Shown piece after piece: positions 14,017-19,643 of a stretch of 19,643 nucleotides of DNA (positions are counted from its first letter, which is position 1; every line of letters starts with the position of its first letter). The DNA is taken from contig JAPLMK010000099.1 in the NCBI GenBank assembly GCA_026387085.1, positions 1 to 19,643 on the forward strand. The letters run 5' to 3'. The translations under genes were made by a program, and so were the position numbers. The notes beneath the pieces are model-generated. The model ran no database searches and had not been told where the DNA came from. It worked only from the letters and a program-made list of their open reading frames with translations. Source of the DNA: Candidatus Omnitrophota bacterium. GTDB taxonomy: Bacteria; Ratteibacteria; UBA8468; MWAK01.

Positions 14017-15435
14017 TTACTTGAAAAATGATGTAATAAACGTATCGTGTACAAACGGGAATAAAATACCGGCTCCGACCGTAATCGCGGCCAGAAGTAA
14101 AGCCGGAAGCAGGAGGTTAAAGTTTGCTTCCTTGGTGGATTTTAACTCTTCCTTTATTTTACCAAAAAAGACCCGGCGCTGCATAGAAAGGAAATAGGCG
14201 AGGGTGATGGCTCCGGCCATTACCGCAATTGCGGAGTAGGCGTGGAAACCGGCCTGCCAGAGCGCCACCACGATTATAATCTTACTCCAGAAACCGGAGA
14301 GCGGCGGTATCCCCGCGGCGGAAAGAAACCCGATTATCGAGGTTGTGCCGGTGCACGGCATCCGCTCCGCCAGTCCGCCTAATTCCTCCATATTGCGCGT
14401 ATTGGTCCGGGACTCAACCGCGGCGGAATTTGTAAAGAGGAGTGATTTGAAGATGGAATGGTTAAAGAGGTGAAAGATGGCGCCGAAGATTCCCAGCGGG
14501 GTGCCGCAGCCCAGACCGATGATGATGTAGCCCACCTGGCTGATGCTGGAATAAGAGAGCATCCGCTTAAGATCTTTTTGTCCCAGCGCCGCCAGGGCTC
14601 CGGCAACGATGGAGATTGTTCCGACTAACAACAGGATGTTGTTTAAGGCGTAATTAGGACTGAGGACGAAACCCACAATTCGAATTAAGGTGTAGATGCC
14701 CAGTGTTTTGGTGACGATACCGGCCAGCAGGATGGAGACCGGCGCCGGAGCTGCCGAATAAGCATCGGGCAGCCAGCCGTGAAAAGGCATAGCCCCGCCC
14801 TTAATGAAGAGGCCGCAGATAAAAATGCTTACAGCCAGAAGAGTCAGGCGGCTGGTCGGCAGATTACTCAGGGCATGGCTGATGCCCGGAAATCCGGTCT
14901 CTCCGGAAACCATCAGCAGCAGGGCGATTGCAGCCAGCATCATGACGCTGGCCAGAGCGGAGAAGATGATGTATTTAAATGATGCTTCAAGCGCGTCCCG
15001 GTCCTTTTGGAGCGAAATCAGCACGAAAGAAGCAACAGCGGTAATTTCCATAAAAACGTAAAGCGAGAAGACGTCAACGGTAGTTACCACGCCGTTCATT
15101 CCGGCCAGGATGAGGAGCATGAGGTTGGTAAAGTTGAATTGCCGGTTTTCATCTTTAATCAGCTCTCTGCCGGCCAGGATTGCTGCCAGCACGACTATCC
15201 CGATGGAGAAGAGCATTACCCGGCTCAGATTGTCAACGGCCAGGTTGAACTGGAAGAAGGAACCGGAAATATTAGCGTTATTCCAGAGGTCTGTGCCGAA
15301 AAAGGCGGCCAGGCAGACCTGGGAAGCGGCCAGTATCAGGCTGAGCCAGAAGGCAAACCTCCGCATCATGGTCCGGGAGGGCAGGTTCAGAACCATCACG
15401 CTGAATAAGGGTATTAGGATCAGTAAAGATGTCAC
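14017..15435 (-). CDS. Antiporter-like membrane subunit, NuoN/M/MrpD-like
   Basis: 472 aa, about 14 membrane helices. Key ion-path residues are present: E130 in YVFMEITA (helix 5), K212 in GLFIKGGAMPFHGWLPDA (helix 7) and K243 in GIVTKTLGIY (helix 8), with a helix-12 lysine in GFWSK. It would act as one of three ion pumps in the membrane arm. The start is GTG at 15435, supported by AAGGAG 5 nt upstream; no ATG competes. Confidence 0.95.
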   Translation of the reverse strand: MTSLLILIPLFSVMVLNLPSRTMMRRFAFWLSLILAASQVCLAAFFGTDLWNNANISGSFFQFNLAVDNLSRVMLFSIGIVVLAAILAGRELIKDENRQFNFTNLMLLILAGMNGVVTTVDVFSLYVFMEITAVASFVLISLQKDRDALEASFKYIIFSALASVMMLAAIALLLMVSGETGFPGISHALSNLPTSRLTLLAVSIFICGLFIKGGAMPFHGWLPDAYSAAPAPVSILLAGIVTKTLGIYTLIRIVGFVLSPNYALNNILLLVGTISIVAGALAALGQKDLKRMLSYSSISQVGYIIIGLGCGTPLGIFGAIFHLFNHSIFKSLLFTNSAAVESRTNTRNMEELGGLAERMPCTGTTSIIGFLSAAGIPPLSGFWSKIIIVVALWQAGFHAYSAIAVMAGAITLAYFLSMQRRVFFGKIKEELKSTKEANFNLLLPALLLAAITVGAGILFPFVHDTFITSFFK

Positions 15436-15471
15436 GTAATCTCCTTTTTTCTTCTCCTCACTTTTTTATCC

Positions 15472-15507
15472 CCTCTCCCCATCGGGGAGAGGGCGGGGGT
15501 GAGGGGG
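15472..15507. repeat. CCTCTCCCC palindrome (family D) after the L-type gene
   Basis: CCTCTCCCC-atc-GGGGAGAGG with tail GCGGGGGTGAGGGGG, ending 2 nt from the stop codon of the 614-aa gene. Confidence 0.8.
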
Positions 15508-15509
15508 AC

Positions 15510-17354
15510 TTACATCTTACCCGACTGCAACAAAAATACGGCAATCAGCAAAAATCCGACCAGCGACCATACCAGGTACGTTGCGTAATTTCCGGTGTGC
15601 GCTTTCCTGATCTGGTTGGTGCAGGCGTAAGTTACCTTTACGACCAGAGTATCGTAGACCCAGTCGATGGCCCGGTCGCACCGCCAGGCAATTTCGGAAA
15701 TTATATTTATGATTTTAAGCCCGATGTTATACGGGTCAAAGAACCTTTTTTCGGCTTTATCGTAGATGATATGCAGGACCGGCGCGTAATGAATGTGGTC
15801 AACCGCTTTCAGCCCGCTCCCCTTTTTCTTCACTCCGAAGCGATGGTTGAGGAAAGCGCCGGCCAGTACAATTATTGTAATGACAACTAAGGCGGTGTTG
15901 GCCGGCCACCCGGCGAATTGATGTCCTTCCAATCGTTCCGGGCTGAGAATCGGTTGAATCAGGGCGTGGATCGGCAGTTTGTTGTATATACCGAAGACGA
16001 TACAGCCCAGCGCGATTATTATCATCGGAACCAGCATTAAAGGAGGCGCTTCTTTCACGTTCCGGTGTTCGTCGCGCAATTTACCCAGGAACGCGGCGTG
16101 CCCCAGTTTCAGAAAGGAGGCGGCGGTGAAGAAGGAACCGATGACTGCCACGAGGTAGAAGATTAAGTTTCGTTCCAGGGCGCTGTCATAAATCAGTTCT
16201 TTGGAGAAGAAACCGTTAAAGGGCGGTACGCCGGAGATGGAGACCGCGGCCACGATAAAACAAGCAAAAGTTATCGGCATCTTCAGGCCCAGGCCGCCCA
16301 ATTTTTCCAGGTCGGTGGTGCCGGCTTGCTTCTCCACGGCTCCCCCGGTCAGGAAGAGGCAACTCTTATACATCGCATTATTAATCATGTGGAATAAGCC
16401 GCCGATGATTCCGATGGGGATGGCGGTGCCGATGCCCAGGACCATGTAGCCCACCTGGCTGATGGCATGGTAGGAGAGCAGGCGTTTATAGTCCTTCTGA
16501 ACCAGCGCCATCATAACCGCCAGGATGATGGTGACTGCTCCGACAATCATCAGCATGGTGCTTACCCAGGAGCCGGGATGCAGTTGGAACAGGTCCAGGG
16601 AGATGCGCGACAGCAGGTATATTCCAACCAGTTTTTCCAGGGCTCCCGGCAGAAAGGCCATGAACGGAAGCGGCGCATCCAGGGCGGCATCCGGAATCCA
16701 GGAATGGAAAGGCATGGAACCGGCTTTAGAGATGGCGCCAATCATCAGGAAGACAAAAGCCAGGCCGCCGAGCGCATCCAGGGGCAGGTTGATTCCGGAG
16801 ATGGTCCGTGTTCCGGCGAGGTGGCCGGTCAGGACGATGCCGACCATCAGGCACAGGTCAGTGATACCGACGATAATCAGGGCTTTGGCCGCGGTTTTAA
16901 AAGCCGATTTATTCCCGACGGCAATCATCAGGAAGAGCGTAACCAGCATCCCTTCCCAGAAAAAGAGTAGTAAAAGGAGGTTGTCGGATAAGACCGCGCC
17001 GTTGACCAATCCGATCGTAATCAGGAAATAGGCGAAAAAATGTTTCGCATATGTTTTGTCGGACAGGGAGACGGTTGAGTAGAGCGCGATTAAGAAACCG
17101 AAGGCCGCGGTTGCCAGAATAATGAAAGCGCTGAAGTGGTAAAACCGGAGCGAAAAGTCCAGGCCGATGGCAGGCACCCACGGACAGAAATAAGCCAGGT
17201 TACTTTTGAAAAAGACCGCGGCTAACAGCAGGTTCAGGCCGGTGGCTGACAGCACGATTACTTCTACCGGGCCCCGGACCTTTTTGGGAATTAAGAGGGC
17301 CAGTATTCCGGCAATCAGCGGTACGATTAGAAATAAAAGTAATACATTATCCAT
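15510..17354 (-). CDS. Antiporter-like membrane subunit, NuoL-like with lateral-helix extension
   Basis: 614 aa, the length of NuoL. Ion-path residues are E134 (FFWEGML), K210 (GAISKAGSMPFHSWIPDA) and K241 (GALEKLVGIY); GFFSKELIY holds the helix-12 lysine. After the antiporter core (about 480 residues) the C-terminal 130 residues contain an amphipathic stretch with DKAEKRFFDPYNIG and end in HTGNYATYLVW plus a final membrane helix. This matches the NuoL lateral helix and terminal anchor that run along the arm. It would be the most distal pump. The upstream 172-nt gap is filled with repeats, and no Shine-Dalgarno is seen. Confidence 0.95.
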   Translation of the reverse strand: MDNVLLLFLIVPLIAGILALLIPKKVRGPVEVIVLSATGLNLLLAAVFFKSNLAYFCPWVPAIGLDFSLRFYHFSAFIILATAAFGFLIALYSTVSLSDKTYAKHFFAYFLITIGLVNGAVLSDNLLLLLFFWEGMLVTLFLMIAVGNKSAFKTAAKALIIVGITDLCLMVGIVLTGHLAGTRTISGINLPLDALGGLAFVFLMIGAISKAGSMPFHSWIPDAALDAPLPFMAFLPGALEKLVGIYLLSRISLDLFQLHPGSWVSTMLMIVGAVTIILAVMMALVQKDYKRLLSYHAISQVGYMVLGIGTAIPIGIIGGLFHMINNAMYKSCLFLTGGAVEKQAGTTDLEKLGGLGLKMPITFACFIVAAVSISGVPPFNGFFSKELIYDSALERNLIFYLVAVIGSFFTAASFLKLGHAAFLGKLRDEHRNVKEAPPLMLVPMIIIALGCIVFGIYNKLPIHALIQPILSPERLEGHQFAGWPANTALVVITIIVLAGAFLNHRFGVKKKGSGLKAVDHIHYAPVLHIIYDKAEKRFFDPYNIGLKIINIISEIAWRCDRAIDWVYDTLVVKVTYACTNQIRKAHTGNYATYLVWSLVGFLLIAVFLLQSGKM

Positions 17355-17399
17355 TTTTTCGTGTCATTTATTGCATCTGGTACTTTTATTACTGTAGCG

Positions 17400-17415
17400 G
17401 TCGGATTTATCCGAC
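17400..17415. repeat. Short perfect palindrome in the L-type gene leader
   Basis: GTCGGAT-TT-ATCCGAC, a 7-bp stem with a 2-nt loop. It looks like a fragment of another dispersed repeat family; no regulatory role can be shown. Confidence 0.5.
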
Positions 17416-17445
17416 GCATTTGTCGTTCCCGTATAAACCCAAATT

Positions 17446-17477
17446 TGTCATTCCCGCATGTTTTAAGCGGGAATCCA
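17446..17477. repeat. 32-bp palindromic repeat (family A)
   Basis: TGTCATTCCCGC-ATGTTTTAA-GCGGGAATCCA, differing from the hypF copy at one loop position. A degenerate partial copy (TGTCGTTCCCG) lies just to its left at 17421. Confidence 0.8.
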
Positions 17478-17489
17478 TTTCTTTTATTT

Positions 17490-17525
17490 CCTCTCCCCAC
17501 GGGGGAGAGGACGAAGGTGAGGGGG
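17490..17525. repeat. CCTCTCCCC palindrome (family D) after the first antiporter gene
   Basis: CCTCTCCCC / GGGGAGAGG with tail ACGAAGGTGAGGGGG, ending 1 nt from the stop codon of the 481-aa gene. Confidence 0.8.
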
Positions 17526-17526
17526 A

Positions 17527-18972
17527 TTAATTTACCATCCCCACCATTCCCTGAATTGCGGTCTGGATGAAACGAACCGGGTAGTTGACCAGGATTCCGC
17601 CGGCCAGGGAAAGAATTGCCAGGAGCATTACGCAAGCGACCATCATCCGGGATTTTTCTTTTGCCTGCGAGGTCTGCGGCTCGCCCATAAATACCAGGTT
17701 AAACAGCCGTAAAAGGTAGAGAATAGTCATGAAGGCTCCAACCAGAAAGACCAGCGAAATTGCAATTCGGCCGTTGCTGATTGCGCCGGAAAAGACCAGG
17801 TACTTACTGAAGAATCCGCCGAAGGGCGGGATGCCCATCACCGAAAAAGCGCAGCCGAGAAATGCGACGGCCGTCACCGGCATTGTCCGGAAGAGCCCGC
17901 CCATCTTGGTGATATCCCTGATACCGGTATTCTGCTCGATAATGCCGGCGCAGAGAAAGAGCCCGGCTTTGGCCAGCCCGTGCATCAGTATGTAGAGTAA
18001 TCCGCCGGCGATAGCGGCCTGGTTTCCGACGGCTAATCCGAAGAAGATAAAACCAATCTGGCTGATGGTGGAATAAGCGATGATACGCTTCAGGTCTTTT
18101 TCAATTAGGGCCGCGCCGGCGGCAACCAGGGCGCTGGCCGCGGCGATTATCGGTATAACGGTGTGCCAGAGCGCATCAAGCGTAAAAGTGGCCAGAAAGA
18201 GCCGCGCAAAGACGTAGGTTCCAATCTTAACCAGGATTGCGGCGTGAAGCATCGCGGTGACCGGCGAAGGCGCTACGCCCGCATCCGGAAGCCAGGTATG
18301 AAACGGCAGGGTTGCGGACTTGGAAAAGATGCCGGCCAGGATTAAGAGCACCGCGAGATTGGTAACCGGGATAGTTTTTAAGGATTCTTTAATTATTGCC
18401 AGGTCGAATGACCCGGTTTGGCTGTAAATAGTGATAAACCCGATGAGCATTGCCAGGGCGCCGAAGATAGTTACCAGGAACGCTTTATCCGCCTTCAGGA
18501 CATGCGTCTTTTCCCGGAAGAATCCGATGAGGCGCCAGGAGGCAAGCGCGGTCATTTCCCAGAAGAAGTAGAGGAAAATAAGATTTCCGGATAAGACCAG
18601 GCCCATCATTGAACCCAGGAAGAGCACCATCATAAAATAGTACTCGTTCTGGTTTTCGTAGTGGCTGATGTAATCAAAAGAATAGAGGACGATAATGGCG
18701 CTGATGAAAGATGAGACGCAGGCCATGAAGACCGCCAGCCCGTCGGCAACCAGGACGAAGTTAAATCCGAGTGCCAGTTCTTTACTGAAGGTTAGGGTTC
18801 CGCCGGAAAGTATCAGCGGTATGAGGGTTAGCGAGAACGCGAAGGAGCAGAGCACAAAGAAGAGAGCCAGGAGATTACGGAGGCGGGATGAAATCCGACC
18901 GGCCACCGGCAGGAGCAGCGAGCCGGCAATCGGGATAAAGACAATGCCAAACAGAATAAAGGCGTAGTTCAT
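17527..18972 (-). CDS. Antiporter-like membrane subunit, NuoL/M/HyfB-like, first gene of the hydrogenase operon
   Basis: 481 aa, about 14 helices. NEYYFMMVLFLGSMMGLVLS leads into helix 5 with E139 (FFWEMTALASW). K218 (GIFSKSATLPFHTWLPDAG) and K249 (AILVKIGTY) complete the ion path, and GGFFSKYL carries the helix-12 lysine. It is similar in size to NuoM but closer in motif wording to NuoL/HyfB-type subunits, and it lacks the lateral helix. It is the promoter-proximal gene, preceded by an extended -10 element; its ATG has no obvious Shine-Dalgarno sequence. Confidence 0.94.
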   Translation of the reverse strand: MNYAFILFGIVFIPIAGSLLLPVAGRISSRLRNLLALFFVLCSFAFSLTLIPLILSGGTLTFSKELALGFNFVLVADGLAVFMACVSSFISAIIVLYSFDYISHYENQNEYYFMMVLFLGSMMGLVLSGNLIFLYFFWEMTALASWRLIGFFREKTHVLKADKAFLVTIFGALAMLIGFITIYSQTGSFDLAIIKESLKTIPVTNLAVLLILAGIFSKSATLPFHTWLPDAGVAPSPVTAMLHAAILVKIGTYVFARLFLATFTLDALWHTVIPIIAAASALVAAGAALIEKDLKRIIAYSTISQIGFIFFGLAVGNQAAIAGGLLYILMHGLAKAGLFLCAGIIEQNTGIRDITKMGGLFRTMPVTAVAFLGCAFSVMGIPPFGGFFSKYLVFSGAISNGRIAISLVFLVGAFMTILYLLRLFNLVFMGEPQTSQAKEKSRMMVACVMLLAILSLAGGILVNYPVRFIQTAIQGMVGMVN

Positions 18973-19060
18973 CAGCGATTGTGTGAAATATTATCGTGAA
19001 ACTTTGCTTGATTATTTTGCGGCCAAACGGATAAAAAGACAAAAAAATATTACCGCTAAT

Positions 19061-19069
19061 ATTATATCA
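19061..19069 (-). promoter_or_regulatory. Extended -10 promoter for the hydrogenase structural operon
   Basis: On the minus strand TGATATAAT: a perfect TATAAT preceded by TGN. No good -35 hexamer lies 16-18 nt upstream, which an extended -10 can tolerate. Transcription would begin near 19054, giving a leader of about 80 nt. Confidence 0.55.
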
Positions 19070-19086
19070 CAAAACTCATTTTATTT

Positions 19087-19123
19087 CCTCTCCCCCATGG
19101 GGAGAGGATGAAGGTGAGGGGGG
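19087..19123. repeat. CCTCTCCCC palindrome (family D)
   Basis: CCTCTCCCCC-at-GGGGAGAGG with tail ATGAAGGTGAGGGGG, about 20 nt upstream of the hydrogenase extended -10 element. Confidence 0.8.
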
Positions 19124-19135
19124 AGTGATGGGGGT

Positions 19136-19170
19136 TGTCATTCTGAGCCGTTTTTGCGAAGAATCTATCC
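19136..19170. repeat. TGTCATTCTGAGC-family repeat (family B)
   Basis: TGTCATTCTGAGCCG followed by TTGCGAAGAATCT. It matches the inverted pair at 10361-10432 and the copy at the hypA 3' end. Confidence 0.65.
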
Positions 19171-19189
19171 CTTTCGTTCCTCTTTTACT

Positions 19190-19225
19190 CCCTCCCCCCT
19201 TGCGGGGAGGGCGCGGGAGGGGGGG
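19190..19225. repeat. Diverged family D palindrome
   Basis: CCCTCCCCCC / GGGGAGGG stem with a GC-rich tail ending GGGAGGGGGGG; same layout and orientation as the other copies. Confidence 0.6.
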
Positions 19226-19292
19226 ATGAGGCGGTGATGTGGGCCGTGTCAATCTTTTCCCAGAAATAATTCCCTATTTAATTAAATCAGTG

Positions 19293-19298
19293 TATAAT
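19293..19298 (+). promoter_or_regulatory. -10 box immediately before the secreted protein gene
   Basis: A perfect TATAAT whose usual start point (about 7 nt downstream) falls on the A of the ATG at 19305. The -35 region (TTCCCT at 17 nt) is poor. Confidence 0.4.
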
Positions 19299-19304
19299 AA
19301 AAAC

Positions 19305-19643
19305 ATGCGGCGTCAGATGAGATTCGTGACTTTTTTCGTTTTGTGTCTGCTTTTTATCACGAGCACGGCGCAGGCGGCACAGTTTACAGAAAGCGACTGG
19401 CAGGTTGCTTTTAACAACAAAGTTACACACGGGGAACTTGAATCGGAGATTGCTACCGGCCGCATTGACATCTTAACGGATACTTACGCTATTGAGGTTG
19501 ACTATGCGCGGAACTACCGCTTGGCTATCAAGCAGGCTCTTCAATATGCGGCGGAGACCAAGAAGACACCCGGTGTTGCCCTTATTATGAATGGTAAACA
19601 AGATACCGTTCAAGCGGCGCAAGCCGGTAAGAAACTTGCGGAA
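19305..19643 (+). CDS. Secreted protein with PD-(D/E)XK-like domain, partial
   Basis: 113 codons are present; the gene runs off the right edge. The N-terminus is a Sec signal peptide (RRQMR, hydrophobic core, STAQA cleavage after A24). The mature part begins with GELESEIATGRIDILTDTYA, then IEVDYARNYRLAIKQALQY. This is the layout of restriction-endonuclease-like folds: E44 or E46 in the first helix, D55, the E64-V-D66 doublet, and Q77-x3-Y81 like motif IV of RecB nucleases. The position usually held by lysine is D66, so activity is uncertain. I recognise the pattern but not a named gene. The start is chosen for the signal peptide; an ATG at 19317 is an alternative. No ribosome site is present. 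Confidence 0.7.
   Translation, partial: MRRQMRFVTFFVLCLLFITSTAQAAQFTESDWQVAFNNKVTHGELESEIATGRIDILTDTYAIEVDYARNYRLAIKQALQYAAETKKTPGVALIMNGKQDTVQAAQAGKKLAE

Larger units (their letters stand above)
18973..19304. other. Gene-free divergent intergenic region filled with repeats
   Basis: 332 nt between the hydrogenase operon and a plus-strand gene. It holds the putative hydrogenase promoter (minus strand, about 19061-19069), two family D palindromes, one family B repeat, and a TATAAT box for the plus-strand gene. No protein or structured RNA gene is seen. About 100 of the 332 nt are repeat sequence. Confidence 0.75.

Noticed and set aside
3093..17525. CRISPR array or CRISPR-like spacing among the repeats
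   Set aside because: Copies are dispersed over kilobases, belong to several families, occur in both orientations and have no regular spacers or cas genes.
13405..18972. Mrp-type Na+/H+ antiporter operon rather than hydrogenase subunits
   Set aside because: MrpE, MrpF and MrpG homologues are absent, and the genes continue with short spacing into the B-C-D-H-I hydrogenase module.

Overview
This window is a hydrogen-metabolism locus, about 50% GC by eye, almost entirely on the minus strand. It probably comes from an uncultured, anaerobic bacterium with an outer membrane: there is an OmpA-type lipoprotein, a Sec-exported protein and an oxygen-sensitive type of [NiFe] enzyme. The dense palindromic intergenic repeats and a four-helix-bundle cassette are reminiscent of groundwater candidate phyla such as Omnitrophota, Elusimicrobiota or Desantisbacteria. 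That taxonomic guess is weak, because no rRNA or marker gene is present.

Right block (18972 down to 8576, minus strand): one long operon encodes a membrane-bound group 4 [NiFe] hydrogenase built on the plan of respiratory complex I. In transcription order it encodes three antiporter-like subunits (L/M-type 481 aa, L-type 614 aa, N/M-type 472 aa), then J-, K- and A-type small membrane subunits, the B-type small subunit, the C-type subunit, the D-type large subunit with both NiFe cysteine pairs intact, the H-type membrane anchor, the I-type 2x[4Fe-4S] subunit, and a HycI-type maturation protease. This matches all eleven core subunits of complex I, without the NADH-oxidising E/F/G module. The expected electron donor is therefore reduced ferredoxin (or flavodoxin), with H2 formation driving H+ or Na+ pumping. 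An extended -10 promoter sits about 90 bp upstream of the first gene.

Middle (7328-8539, plus strand): an OmpA-like lipoprotein with a strong intrinsic terminator, then a short flavodoxin. These two genes separate the structural operon from the maturation operon.

Left block (7179 down to 1, minus strand): hypA, hypB, hypF, a four-helix-bundle gene inside an inverted-repeat cassette, hypC, hypD and hypE supply the complete NiFe(CN)2CO cofactor pathway. They are followed by an NfnA/SudB-like FAD/[2Fe-2S] subunit and, by a 4-nt overlap, the start of its NfnB/GltA-like partner. That pair would connect NAD(P)H to the ferredoxin pool used by the hydrogenase.

Right edge (19305 onward, plus strand): the start of a secreted protein with a PD-(D/E)XK-like nuclease signature, probably transcribed without a leader.

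The most unusual property is the repeat load. At least four families of short palindromic repeats fill the gaps, and several copies run into genes. One 32-bp copy lies in frame inside hypF, and copies of other families form the 3' ends of hypC, hypA and the hydrogenase large-subunit gene, including their stop codons.
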